In this document: in pieces, positions 11,520 through 20,255 of the stretch | Layout: every line of letters begins with the position of its first letter | Numbering within the stretch: the first letter of the stretch is position 1 | Assembly: GCA_009923455.1 (NCBI GenBank) | Contig: RFTL01000005.1 | Coordinates: 1 to 46,590, forward strand | Direction of reading: 5' to 3' | DNA from: Actinomycetota bacterium | GTDB lineage: Bacteria; Actinomycetota; Actinomycetes; Actinomycetales; Microbacteriaceae | Length of the DNA: 46,590 nucleotides | The notes under the pieces: generated by a model | Databases searched by the model: none | Seen by the model: the letters and a program-made list of their open reading frames with translations, nothing else | What the model was told of the DNA's origin: nothing | Position numbers and translations under genes: made by a program

Positions 11520-12977
11520 ATGGCATCCAACTCGAGCTCCGAATACAAAGTAGTAGCAGATAAGCTAGTCTCCCCCGATGAAGACATCATTGTTCAAGTT
11601 TCCGGGGCCATGTACAAGGACTCCATTGAAGAGCCAAACCGCTATGCAACTATGAGCGATCTTGGCGGTATGACCGCCGGCTCTACACTTAACTATGTAC
11701 AGGTAGAGTCAGCTCAGGTCAATGTCACCACTTCGCCGCAAGAAATTGTAGCCCTGACCATAACTACTTCTGGTTCTCCGGTTCAAATCTCCCTAACTGG
11801 TGAGGGCGCTAACGCTTCTGCTGGTTCGTGGGTAAAACTAGCTCTATATCGTGGCAACACCCTAATTGGTCAGACAATTCAAATTGAGTCAAGTGCCATC
11901 TCGGAAAACGTTCCATATGCATTGAACTTTATCGATGATGTTGCTGAGGGAACTTACGTCTATTCTGCAAGAATTGTAGGCAAGTCTTCCGGCAACTGGC
12001 AGTTCGGCGAAGTATCTGGTCCAGTACTTAATGCTGTTGAACTTACAGGCTTCAAGGGTGACACTGGCGCGACTGGTCCTACCGGTCCGACCGGTCCTGC
12101 CGGAACCAACGGTGCAGCCGGGGCAACCGGACCTACTGGTGCCACCGGAGCTGCTGGAAGTAATGGTGCAACAGGCCCAACCGGTGCAGCTGGTGCAACT
12201 GGTGCTACCGGACCCACTGGTGCAACTGGTCCAACTGGTGCTACGGGACCCGCGGGAGCTGACGGAGTTAGTGGAGAGGCCGCCCCAAAAACCTATACTG
12301 CCGACAACAACGAAAGGTATGGGACTTATCAAGCAAATGGCTTTGTACAGGTAACACCTAGCGCATCACAGAATTCAACCGCGCAAGTTTACTCGCTAGG
12401 TGGAGCTTCAAACGACACATCTACCACCTTGCTTCTAGGCGAAGAACAGAACACATTGCTTTCTGGAAGCCCCCACCTGAGGCGAATCACCATTGAAGAC
12501 GCCAATGGTAACGATAGAATCCTAAGATACCCGTACACTCAGGGGGCTACTGAAGGCGGGTATATATGGGTATTCGAATGTGACCCGATTCTAAGTCTTA
12601 ATGACGCTTCCAACTACCCCCTGAGCATTACACATGGCGGTGCCCCCGTTCTTTGGTGGGATGCGGATGACAACAACAACACAAATGAAGATTTTTCAAA
12701 CGGAAACTTCCGTGGAGCAAAGATCGAGTACCACGCTTATATAAGTGATGCTGGAACCATGATCGGGACTATCTATATAGCAAATGACTCTGGTGACTAC
12801 AACGTCACTCACATAGAGACCTCTAGCGGTGGAAGCGATACTGGAACTGCCGTTTTCTGGAACAGATCTGGCAATGAGAGGGAGCTTTACCTATACAGAA
12901 CTGACGGTGAAGCCCAGCTTCACAAAATACAGTGGACCGCCCAGATGTATTACGCAACAGAGTTCTACGACGACTAG
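11520..12977 (+). CDS. Collagen-like tail fibre or adhesin (485 aa)
   Basis: The N-terminal part (residues about 1-175) has short strands and an Ig-like segment. Residues about 180-252 form a Gly-X-Y collagen-like stalk dominated by GATGPTG-type triplets. The C-terminal part (about residues 255-485) is a beta-rich, Trp/Tyr-rich domain likely to bind a receptor. Collagen-like stalks are common in phage fibres, where they trimerise. No signal peptide is present, as expected for a virion protein. It precedes the terminase and is followed 10 bases later by another fibre-type gene, so the two may form one fibre complex. Confidence 0.82.
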   Translation: MASNSSSEYKVVADKLVSPDEDIIVQVSGAMYKDSIEEPNRYATMSDLGGMTAGSTLNYVQVESAQVNVTTSPQEIVALTITTSGSPVQISLTGEGANASAGSWVKLALYRGNTLIGQTIQIESSAISENVPYALNFIDDVAEGTYVYSARIVGKSSGNWQFGEVSGPVLNAVELTGFKGDTGATGPTGPTGPAGTNGAAGATGPTGATGAAGSNGATGPTGAAGATGATGPTGATGPTGATGPAGADGVSGEAAPKTYTADNNERYGTYQANGFVQVTPSASQNSTAQVYSLGGASNDTSTTLLLGEEQNTLLSGSPHLRRITIEDANGNDRILRYPYTQGATEGGYIWVFECDPILSLNDASNYPLSITHGGAPVLWWDADDNNNTNEDFSNGNFRGAKIEYHAYISDAGTMIGTIYIANDSGDYNVTHIETSSGGSDTGTAVFWNRSGNERELYLYRTDGEAQLHKIQWTAQMYYATEFYDD

Positions 12978-12987
12978 GAAATAGGAA

Positions 12988-13908
12988 ATGGCAAGAATAA
13001 ATAAAATTGCAGTAAACCAGGTAGAGGGTAGAATAACCTCTGATGCTCGTGAGCCAAATACCTATGCCTATAATGATGACGGTATTCTCATTCGACACGA
13101 TAACGATCGTGTAGCTAAGCGCGTAGTAGGCCCGGGTGTTCTTTATGGTGCAAATAATGACAGCGGGGATCAAACTGGTCTTAACACAATCAAGCTCATT
13201 CCAAATGAAGACATTAACACAGACCAGTATCTAGTTGTTGATCCTACTAGCCCAAACCACATTCACCTTCGCGCTGGTGGAGCAATTGACGCTTCGAATT
13301 CGAATCTAATCCTTGGCGGAGAAAACACTCACGTTTACATCTCTGACGCCGACGATCAAGTCACCCTAAAGGGCTCTGGTGGCCAGTTCCTAAATGACCC
13401 GACTGACCCAGATAACCAGATTGCAACTATCGGAGACATCACTGGAGGTATCGGTGCGAAGCATTTCTTCTCTGGATACAGCACTGCTGACCAGACAGGA
13501 TCTGCTGATTCAATCCAGGCGTTTACTCTAACCAATCTGGACACAGTTAGAGGAATCTCTCTTGTAAGTAACTCTAGGATCACATTCTCTAGAACTGGAA
13601 CTTACAATATTGCATTCTCTGCTCAGTTCCACCAAACCAACGGTTCCGGTGTTGTCAACATCTGGCTAAACAAGAATGGCACTCCAGTAGCTAACACGAA
13701 CACAAAGCTTGCAATTACAGCAAACAACCCGTTCTCTGTTGCAGCTTGGAACTTCTTTGTTGATGCTGCTCCTAATGATTACTACGAGATAATCTGGTCA
13801 TCAGACAGCCAACACACTGTTGTTGAGTATGAGGCAGCTACTGGCTCTGGTGCAACCCTGCACCCGGCCGTTCCATCCATAATTATTACTGCTAACCAAG
13901 TTTCATAG
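12988..13908 (+). CDS. Fibre protein with C1q/TNF-like C-terminal domain (306 aa)
   Basis: The ATG at 12988 follows AGGAAATAGGAA. The N-terminal half has repeated short strands (residues about 1-150) typical of a fibre shaft. The C-terminal half (about residues 165-306) reads like a jelly-roll C1q/TNF-type head: FSRTGTYNIAFSAQF, then VNIWLNKNGTPV and DYYEIIWSS strands. Such heads form trimers at the tips of phage fibres and act in receptor binding. It follows the collagen-like fibre gene without a terminator between them. Confidence 0.8.
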   Translation: MARINKIAVNQVEGRITSDAREPNTYAYNDDGILIRHDNDRVAKRVVGPGVLYGANNDSGDQTGLNTIKLIPNEDINTDQYLVVDPTSPNHIHLRAGGAIDASNSNLILGGENTHVYISDADDQVTLKGSGGQFLNDPTDPDNQIATIGDITGGIGAKHFFSGYSTADQTGSADSIQAFTLTNLDTVRGISLVSNSRITFSRTGTYNIAFSAQFHQTNGSGVVNIWLNKNGTPVANTNTKLAITANNPFSVAAWNFFVDAAPNDYYEIIWSSDSQHTVVEYEAATGSGATLHPAVPSIIITANQVS

Positions 13909-13928
13909 CAAGTAATCTACTAATACTG

Positions 13929-13934
13929 TAGACT
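13929..13934 (+). promoter_or_regulatory. -10 element (TAGACT) before the terminase gene
   Basis: TAGACT, the same -10 as cassette unit 8, ends 8 bases before the terminase ATG. No SD sequence precedes the ATG, so a very short or leaderless mRNA is likely. Confidence 0.45.
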
Positions 13935-13942
13935 AATACCCT

Positions 13943-15367
13943 ATGGGTAAAAGTATTATGGAGTTGCTAGCAGCGCTACCTGAAGAGGAGCGTCTAGCTG
14001 CCATGCAAGGATTAGATCCTGAAGGTCTCGTCTGGGACTGGTCTGTTTGGGCGCGTCCAGAGCAGCTCCCGCCAAACGAAGACTGGAACGTTTGGCTTGT
14101 CCTTGCTGGTCGTGGTTTCGGTAAAACCCGTCTTGCCGCCGAGTGGGTTCGTGAACAAGCGAAGTACACCAATACTGGCCAACGCCGTTTCGCACTTGTT
14201 GCTCGTACCGCCGCCGACGTACGTGACGTTATCGTTGAAGGTGAGTCGGGAATCATGAACGTCTCCCCGCCTTCAGAGAAGCCACTCTACGAGCCTTCGA
14301 AACGTCGCCTAACTTGGCCCAATGGAAATACCGCAACACTCTTCACCGCCGACGAGCCGGACGGTTTGCGTGGTCCTCAGTTCACCCACGCCTGGGGCGA
14401 TGAGATTGCAGCTTGGCGTCAGACTCCTGACGCTGCTGGTATGACCGCCTTCGACAACCTCCGCGTTGGTACTCGTCTCGGTAGCAACCCTCAGATCCTT
14501 TGTACCACTACCCCGAAGCGCGTACCGCTTCTCTATAAACTTATCGAAGAGTCTCGCACTGACAAAGCTGGCGGATCCAAAGTTGTTGTTACTCGTGGTT
14601 CTACCCTAGACAACGCAGGTAACCTCTCCGGCGCATACCTTGACACCATTATGGGCGTTTACGAAGGTACGACCCTAGCTCGCCAGGAGCTTTATGGTGA
14701 AATGCTTGACGACGTCGAAGGAGCCCTCTGGAATGAAGAGATGGTTGAGGCAGCTAGAGAAGCGGTTTATCCTCACACTACTCCGCTACGTGTTATCGGC
14801 GTGGACCCTTCGGTTGCTGAGAATCCCCGCGACGAGTGTGGTATTGTTGTCTGCGCGGCTACTGCAGAGCCAGACCTCTACAAGCGCAATGCTTGGGTTC
14901 TTGAAGACGCTTCAATTCACGGTTCCCCAGACACCTGGGCACGTAGGGTTGTTGAGATGGCTCGTAAGTGGGGTTGCCCCGTTGTTGCCGAGGTTAATCA
15001 GGGAGGCGCGCTCGTTCGCAATGCCATCCTCTCTATTGACCCAACCATTAAAGTCCTAGAGGTTCACTCCAAGTATGGAAAAGCCCTCCGTGCCGAGCCT
15101 GTTGTTCTTGCCTACGAGCAGGGACGTGTCCACCACGTTGGCTATCACCAGGATCTAGAGTCTCAGATGTATTCTTGGATCCCAGAGAGCTCTTCCAAAT
15201 CCCCAGACCGCGTTGATGCACTAGTTCATGCTATGACTGCGCTCCTAATTAAGCCTCCTCCAGGGTTTTCTGGCGGAAAACTGCGTGCAAAAAGCTTCGC
15301 AGATCGAAAAATGGGTGTAGCAAGCCCAAATACCGGCCGAGTTGGTCGCGTTTTTAGGGTTAGATAG
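13943..15367 (+). CDS. terL: Terminase large subunit (474 aa)
   Basis: The ATPase that pumps DNA into proheads and the nuclease that cuts it. Walker A GRGFGKT lies at residues 56-62. Walker B with catalytic Glu lies in AWGDEIA (Trp151, Asp153, Glu154). The C-terminal RNase H-like nuclease starts near VDPS (Asp288), and a late acidic motif lies in RVDALVHAM. The length is normal. No obvious small subunit is adjacent; one of the HTH proteins upstream might fill that role. The start appears near-leaderless. Its stop overlaps the GTG of the next gene. Confidence 0.95.
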   Translation: MGKSIMELLAALPEEERLAAMQGLDPEGLVWDWSVWARPEQLPPNEDWNVWLVLAGRGFGKTRLAAEWVREQAKYTNTGQRRFALVARTAADVRDVIVEGESGIMNVSPPSEKPLYEPSKRRLTWPNGNTATLFTADEPDGLRGPQFTHAWGDEIAAWRQTPDAAGMTAFDNLRVGTRLGSNPQILCTTTPKRVPLLYKLIEESRTDKAGGSKVVVTRGSTLDNAGNLSGAYLDTIMGVYEGTTLARQELYGEMLDDVEGALWNEEMVEAAREAVYPHTTPLRVIGVDPSVAENPRDECGIVVCAATAEPDLYKRNAWVLEDASIHGSPDTWARRVVEMARKWGCPVVAEVNQGGALVRNAILSIDPTIKVLEVHSKYGKALRAEPVVLAYEQGRVHHVGYHQDLESQMYSWIPESSSKSPDRVDALVHAMTALLIKPPPGFSGGKLRAKSFADRKMGVASPNTGRVGRVFRVR

Positions 15368-15726
15368 TGAAAATACTTTTAGATAGATTTCCTTGCCACT
15401 TAGCCGCTATTGGTCCGGGTAAAGTAGAGGATGTAACTACTATGAGAAGTTACGAACCCACTTCTGGATCAAATTATCTAGAGATAACCAGAGTTATTGT
15501 TACTGATGAAGTGATTTTAGTTGCCAAGGATGGCACTGATGGGCCAAAAATCGTTTTTCAGGAGAGATACGAGACATTTATACCCTCTGACCAGCCCACA
15601 AAGGACTCTTTTGTTGTCACAGAGAGCGGTAAGATGCTAGCATTTAAAAAAGACACCGGTTGCGGGTGTGGTTCACGCCTTCGCGGTTGGAATCCATACA
15701 AAACTTTGAATTCTAGTAAGGACTAA
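15367..15726 (+). CDS. Hypothetical protein after terminase (119 aa)
   Basis: I do not recognise this gene. The GTG start at 15367 overlaps the terminase TAG. The product is mainly beta (ITRVIVTDEVILVAKDGTDG) with a C-terminal CGCGSR cluster, so a metal-binding tail is possible. A cysteine also occurs at residue 10. The base composition is slightly more AT-rich than the terminase, as in the following gene. Confidence 0.7.
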   Translation: MKILLDRFPCHLAAIGPGKVEDVTTMRSYEPTSGSNYLEITRVIVTDEVILVAKDGTDGPKIVFQERYETFIPSDQPTKDSFVVTESGKMLAFKKDTGCGCGSRLRGWNPYKTLNSSKD

Positions 15727-15728
15727 AT

Positions 15729-16022
15729 ATGGAAATCACAGCAGTACAGTTCGTTATCTATGCTTTAGCGGCGTTTAGATTAACTCATTTGATCACTACT
15801 GATGCAATTTTGGACGGTTTTCGCTCCTGGATATGGAAAAGACAGCCAGTTAGCACAAAAATTGGCTATTTGATCACTTGCAACTGGTGCACAGGGTTCT
15901 GGGTATCACTAATTCTAGTTCTAGGTATCCTCATTTTACCGCAGGCAACGTTTGTGGTATCATTATTATTGGCTATTTCTGCGGCAATCGGGCTAATCTC
16001 AGCTTGGATTGAAAACAAATAG
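15729..16022 (+). CDS. DUF1360-like membrane protein (97 aa)
   Basis: The product has hydrophobic spans near residues 5-20 and 55-92. Between them the motif CNWCTGFWVS is preceded by R-LTHLITTDAI-type residues, the pattern of DUF1360 membrane proteins. The family is found in bacteria and many actinobacterial phages beside structural genes, with unknown function. The start at 15729 follows AAGGAC. It is located between terminase and portal, in an operon. Confidence 0.82.
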   Translation: MEITAVQFVIYALAAFRLTHLITTDAILDGFRSWIWKRQPVSTKIGYLITCNWCTGFWVSLILVLGILILPQATFVVSLLLAISAAIGLISAWIENK

Positions 16023-16036
16023 GTAGGAGCCCCGTT

Positions 16037-17809
16037 TTGGGTATTTTTAAGAAAGAAAGCGCGAAACCGAAAGACGTTCGGTCTAACGTTCGCGCTTCGG
16101 CTCCAAAGAACGCCACTCGCGTAGCTCCTGGCGTCTCTATTGACTCTTTTGGTATCGTCTACGCCGAGCCTCAGGTATTCAACACCCCTCGTCCACTAAC
16201 TGCAGCTGCTGCTCAGATTAATCTTCAGGATAAGGGCGAGGCAGAGCTACTTAAAGCCCGCAGACAGTCTGCATCGACCTCGTGGCAGTCCGAAGCTTGG
16301 GAATACTATGACTCAATTGGTGAAGTTAAGTATGCCTTTAACCTAGTTGCGTCTGTCGTGTCTCGAATTAGGCTTTATGCTGCTGCAATCAACAATCAGG
16401 ATGAAGCACCAGCTCCAATTGACGATGTTGACAAGGTGGACTCTAGGCTTGCAGCTGCAGCCCAGCGTGCCTTGGATCGACTAAGCTCTGCTTTCGGCGG
16501 TCAGGCAGGTCTTCTCAAGGATGCAGCCCTAAACTTGCAGGTTACCGGTGAGTGCTACTTGGTCCAGCTCCCAGAGCGTATTGGCTCAGGACTTCCAGAG
16601 TCATGGGATATCCGCTCTGTTGACGAGTTGCAGGTTGATGCTAAGGGTAACTACATCATCAACCCTCGACGCGATGTTGGCGGCGGAACCTCTTCCTTTA
16701 TGTCTCAAGGAAACAAGGATGCAGTTCTTCTTCCAAAGGGCTCCTTTGTTGGCCGAATTTGGCGAGCACACCCTCGCTACACCCAAGAGGCAGACTCATC
16801 TCTGCGCGGTCTACTAGATCTTTGTGCTGAGCTTCTACTTCTCAACCGCACATTCCGTGCAACAGCTCGTTCTCGCCTTAACGCTGGTGCACTTTATCTT
16901 CCAGACGGTCTTTCTGTCGCCGCTGCGCCAGATCCTGACTACCCTTACGACGAAGATGGCAACTACAACGAGCAATACAACCCAGAAGAAGCTGCCGACG
17001 ACTTCGAAGACCAGCTAATCGACGCGATGACCACTCCGATTAAAGACGAGGACTCTGCGAGCGCCGTTGTTCCGCTAATCATTCGTGGTCCAGCAGAGCT
17101 TGGCGACAAGATTAAGCAGTTCAAGTTCGAGCGTTCATTCGATCCTTCTCTTGCTCAGCGTGCTGACCGTGTACTAGAGCGCATCATGCAGGGTCTAGAC
17201 GTCCCCAAAGACGTTGTGACGGGACTTGCGAACGTTAAGTACTCCAACGCACTACAAATTGATGAAGCCCTCTACAAGGCTCACATCGAGCCTCTGATGC
17301 TTCTGATTGTTGACGCACTGACAGTCATGTACTTGCGTCCATACCTAGTTGCAAACGGCTACTCCCCTGAGGAAGTAAAGAACGTCTGCATTTGGTATGA
17401 CCCTAGCCTTGTTGCTACTCGCAATGACCGCGCAGCCGATGCTGACTCTGGTTTCGACAAGATGGCCGTCTCCTACGACACTTGGCGTCGTGCTCACGGG
17501 TTCTCCGAGGCAGATGCTCCAAGTCCGGAAGAGCTAGCACTACGTCTAATTGTTAGCAAGGGTATGGTTACTCCTGAGCTTACCGAAGCGCTACTTGGCG
17601 CTGTTGCGCCTAAGGTTATGGAAGCAGCACGTGGCGCTTCTCAGGCGGCTAACGTTGCTCAGATACCTCCAGAGGTAGACCAGATCCTACAAGAAGCTAC
17701 TGGCGCTCCAGCACCTGGCGCTCCAGCATCTGACACCGCCGCCCCAGCTCCAGCTCTCGCAGAACCAGTCTCGGAAGAGATCCCTCCACTAGCCGAACCA
17801 GAGGTATAA
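16037..17809 (+). CDS. Portal protein (590 aa)
   Basis: The TTG start at 16037 follows TAGGAGCCCCG; no ATG is better placed. Position after the terminase and the helical/beta pattern fit the dodecameric portal: WEYYDSIGEVKYAFNLVASVVSRIRLYAA near residue 90, GRIWRAHPRYTQEADSSLR near residue 240, and a long acidic loop around residues 300-345. The C terminus (about residues 540-590) is Ala/Pro-rich and disordered. It forms the channel for DNA entry and ejection. No frameshift is seen. Confidence 0.88.
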   Translation: MGIFKKESAKPKDVRSNVRASAPKNATRVAPGVSIDSFGIVYAEPQVFNTPRPLTAAAAQINLQDKGEAELLKARRQSASTSWQSEAWEYYDSIGEVKYAFNLVASVVSRIRLYAAAINNQDEAPAPIDDVDKVDSRLAAAAQRALDRLSSAFGGQAGLLKDAALNLQVTGECYLVQLPERIGSGLPESWDIRSVDELQVDAKGNYIINPRRDVGGGTSSFMSQGNKDAVLLPKGSFVGRIWRAHPRYTQEADSSLRGLLDLCAELLLLNRTFRATARSRLNAGALYLPDGLSVAAAPDPDYPYDEDGNYNEQYNPEEAADDFEDQLIDAMTTPIKDEDSASAVVPLIIRGPAELGDKIKQFKFERSFDPSLAQRADRVLERIMQGLDVPKDVVTGLANVKYSNALQIDEALYKAHIEPLMLLIVDALTVMYLRPYLVANGYSPEEVKNVCIWYDPSLVATRNDRAADADSGFDKMAVSYDTWRRAHGFSEADAPSPEELALRLIVSKGMVTPELTEALLGAVAPKVMEAARGASQAANVAQIPPEVDQILQEATGAPAPGAPASDTAAPAPALAEPVSEEIPPLAEPEV

Positions 17810-17810
17810 C

Positions 17811-18266
17811 ATGCACGATAGAAACTCCGTACTAGCAGCTAAGCTTGCAAAGCTATTGTCTGATACCGTTGTGGCTAAGTTTATTTATCAGGGCTACCAC
17901 TGGAACGTTTTAGGTCCAGACTTTGGCGAATACCACGAGTTCTTTGGCAAGCTATACGAAGATGCTGAATCGGCTATTGACCCTACCGCTGAGAACATCC
18001 TAAAGTCTGGATTCCCTGCGCCATACATGCTTACTGACTTCTGCGAAATGTCTTCAATTAAAGAAGAAAGACTAGACGGATCTTCTACTAAGTTCCTCCT
18101 AGACTCTGCTCTAAGGGTTAATGGTCAACTGTTGGCGTGCCACTTAGACGCATTTATGGTAGCGACTGAATGCAATGAGCAAGGGGTTGCTGACTTCTTG
18201 GCTCAGAGAATTGACACACTTAAGAAGTGGAATTGGCAAATTAAGGCATACTTAGGAGTTCGCTAG
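17811..18266 (+). CDS. Dps-like ferritin-family protein (151 aa)
   Basis: The segment from about residue 15 to 75 matches the Dps/ferritin-like pattern. His30-Trp31 in YHWNVLG, His42 in EYHEFF, and Asp57 and Glu61 in IDPTAEN have the spacing of E. coli Dps His51, His63, Asp78 and Glu82. The position of Asp67 is Gly46, so one ferroxidase ligand is missing or replaced. Length is close to bacterial Dps, but no lysine-rich DNA-binding tail is seen. The family forms 12-mers that oxidise Fe2+ with H2O2 and shield DNA. It sits between portal and a large virion protein, so it may be packaged, or be a ferritin-fold structural protein that lost iron chemistry. Confidence 0.82.
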   Translation: MHDRNSVLAAKLAKLLSDTVVAKFIYQGYHWNVLGPDFGEYHEFFGKLYEDAESAIDPTAENILKSGFPAPYMLTDFCEMSSIKEERLDGSSTKFLLDSALRVNGQLLACHLDAFMVATECNEQGVADFLAQRIDTLKKWNWQIKAYLGVR

Positions 18267-19694
18267 ATGTCGTACCTAGAGCAAATAATCAAGGCCTCTG
18301 GCGGACATTCTGCTCCCACTGAAGTCTTAGATGAAAAAGAAATTAGAGCTTCGCTAGAAGCTGCTGGCATGCTTGTCCCTGAAGAGCAGGACTTGGCTGA
18401 TGCTCTCCTCGAGATCGTGGCCAAGCACGGAAAGTTTAATGCTGACAATACTGGTGTCTGGGCTGGCTACGAGTCTGCAGAGGTAAACGCAGAAAATGCC
18501 GCTATCGGCGTTAAGTGCGGTAACTGCGTTTTCTGGGAAGCTCCTAACGGCTGCAAGGTGATTCAAGCTACAACTGAAGAGGGTGGTCTTTGCCGCTTTG
18601 CGATTCTTCCAGATGGTGCTGTAACTGCTGATGCTGATTACGGCGATAAGTGCCCTCCTGCAACTCAGGATATCGTTCTAAACATCGAGAATCGTCAGAT
18701 TGCAATTGACAAGGTTGGTTACGGTCCCCTCAACCCTAAGGAACCTAACGAAGAGTTTTGGCAAGATAAAGCAGACCGCTGGGGAATAGCTTCAGAAGAA
18801 GCAAAGAAGAGCGTTTGCGGTAACTGTGTCTTCTTCGATAGACGACCAAAAACTCTTGATTGCATTGAAACAGGAATTGCTCAGGGCGGCTCTGGAGACC
18901 AGAGCGCATGGGATGTTATTGACCAGGCTGAGCTAGGCTATTGCACTGCTCTAGATTTCAAGTGTGCTGCTTCAAGAACATGTAACGCATGGGCAGTTGG
19001 TGGACCGATTACTGAGGACACCGTCACTGCAACCGCAGGCTCAAAGCCAGCTGAACCTAGCGAAAGAATCAAGGGCTCTAGTAAGAACTCTAAAGGTTCT
19101 GCCTCTGGCGGTAAGAAAATTACCTTCAGCAAAAAAGTAGAAGACTCGCTGAAGAAAAAAGTTGAAGACCACAACAAGAAGCATGGCAATAGCTCCTCTA
19201 AGAAGACGAGCCTTAAGACTCTCAAGGCTGTCTACCGTCGTGGTGCTGGTGCTTTCTCTACGTCTCACCGCCCAGACCAGAACCGTAACTCCTGGGCTAT
19301 GGCTCGTGTAAATGCATTTTTACACCTGCTACGAACTGGTAGACCAAAGAATGCGAAGTACACCACTGACAACGACCTACTACCAGCAGCTCACGCGAAG
19401 TCCACTAAGAAGAATGCGGCATCGCTAACTGCTGCAGCGTTTTTAGTTCAGGATAATGTAAACTCGGCCAACATGGTGGAGATTCTAAGCTTTGAGGAAT
19501 ATGAGTCAGTGGAACATGCTATCTTCTCCTTAGCAGAATATTCTGACCTTAGCTATGATGCTATTCCTAGTATCAGGGCTGCTTGGATCCGTGGGCTTGA
19601 CTCGGGAGATGATCCATTTGAAAGAGCATCAAATCTAGCTATAAACTTGTACGAGAGCAAAGATTCTGATCTTCTACCGAAAAGAGATGCATAA
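18267..19694 (+). CDS. Virion-region protein with duplicated CGNC cysteine motifs (475 aa)
   Basis: Two related cysteine-rich segments are visible. CGNCVFW with further Cys and CRF lies near residues 86-130, and CGNCVFF with later Cys and CNAW lies near residues 180-245. Each has four or more cysteines spaced like a small iron-sulfur (HiPIP-like) or zinc domain. A lysine-rich linker follows (about residues 270-325), then a conserved phage domain (AVYRRGAGAFSTSHRPDQ to DNDLLP, about residues 325-375) seen in other actinophage head-region proteins. Exact function is unknown. It starts one base after the Dps-like stop. Confidence 0.72.
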   Translation: MSYLEQIIKASGGHSAPTEVLDEKEIRASLEAAGMLVPEEQDLADALLEIVAKHGKFNADNTGVWAGYESAEVNAENAAIGVKCGNCVFWEAPNGCKVIQATTEEGGLCRFAILPDGAVTADADYGDKCPPATQDIVLNIENRQIAIDKVGYGPLNPKEPNEEFWQDKADRWGIASEEAKKSVCGNCVFFDRRPKTLDCIETGIAQGGSGDQSAWDVIDQAELGYCTALDFKCAASRTCNAWAVGGPITEDTVTATAGSKPAEPSERIKGSSKNSKGSASGGKKITFSKKVEDSLKKKVEDHNKKHGNSSSKKTSLKTLKAVYRRGAGAFSTSHRPDQNRNSWAMARVNAFLHLLRTGRPKNAKYTTDNDLLPAAHAKSTKKNAASLTAAAFLVQDNVNSANMVEILSFEEYESVEHAIFSLAEYSDLSYDAIPSIRAAWIRGLDSGDDPFERASNLAINLYESKDSDLLPKRDA

Positions 19695-20197
19695 TGTCTA
19701 CCTGGGATTCATTGATTAACCCTATAGAAGTAGCAGAGACTGTTAACTACTTCAACGAGAAGGTGGGACCTTCTAGGTATGTAAGCTCGTCTACTGCAAT
19801 CTCAGTTATCACCCAGGCGTTTAATTATTACGACTACTTAGAGGGTGAAGAGAAGGCCGATGCTATTCGCTACGACCTTCAAAGCTTCTGTGACTACGCC
19901 ACCACAGCATTTAACCAAGATAATGGACTGGAATTTGCTGACAGATATAGAGCTCTTTTAGCTTCCGGACACCCTAGGTCTCTCAGACCAGAAAAGGCAG
20001 AAGTTGCGGAGTGGATTGCTGGAGCTCCAGAGCTAGACCACCGCAGTCAGGCTGCTATTGTTGCTGCCCTATCTCCTGAAGCTCACGCAGAAACTGTACG
20101 CCACGCCCACATTAGGTTGGCGCTTATGGCTCAGGAAGGTCTTCTTTCTTTCGAGACAATGTCTCTTCTAGAAGAAGCCCTCACGTCTTCTAACTAA
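19694..20197 (+). CDS. Hypothetical head-region protein (167 aa)
   Basis: I do not recognise this gene. The ATG overlaps the previous stop (TAATG). The product is helical and acidic with an Asp/Tyr-rich centre (FNYYDYLEGEEKADAIRYD) and a His/Ala-rich C-terminal helix pair. There is no membrane segment. It is transcribed with the Dps-like and cysteine-motif genes and is followed by a late-type promoter element, so it closes the portal operon. Confidence 0.7.
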   Translation: MSTWDSLINPIEVAETVNYFNEKVGPSRYVSSSTAISVITQAFNYYDYLEGEEKADAIRYDLQSFCDYATTAFNQDNGLEFADRYRALLASGHPRSLRPEKAEVAEWIAGAPELDHRSQAAIVAALSPEAHAETVRHAHIRLALMAQEGLLSFETMSLLEEALTSSN

Positions 20198-20213
20198 CAC
20201 TACACCGTATTAG

Positions 20214-20236
20214 GGTAGAATTGTATGAGCTTCTAC
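20214..20236 (+). promoter_or_regulatory. Late-type -10 element (GGTAGAAT) with overlapping dyad
   Basis: GG-TAGAAT (20214-20221) is overlapped by GTAGAA (20215-20220), complementary to TTCTAC (20231-20236). The ATG is at 20256 with AGAGGA upstream. Confidence 0.5.
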
Positions 20237-20255
20237 CTTTATAGAGGAAAAATTC

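Noticed and set aside
11889-12332. Antisense ORFs opposite the collagen-like stalk
   Set aside because: They arise from the repeated Gly-X-Y codons read in reverse and have no RBS or promoter.
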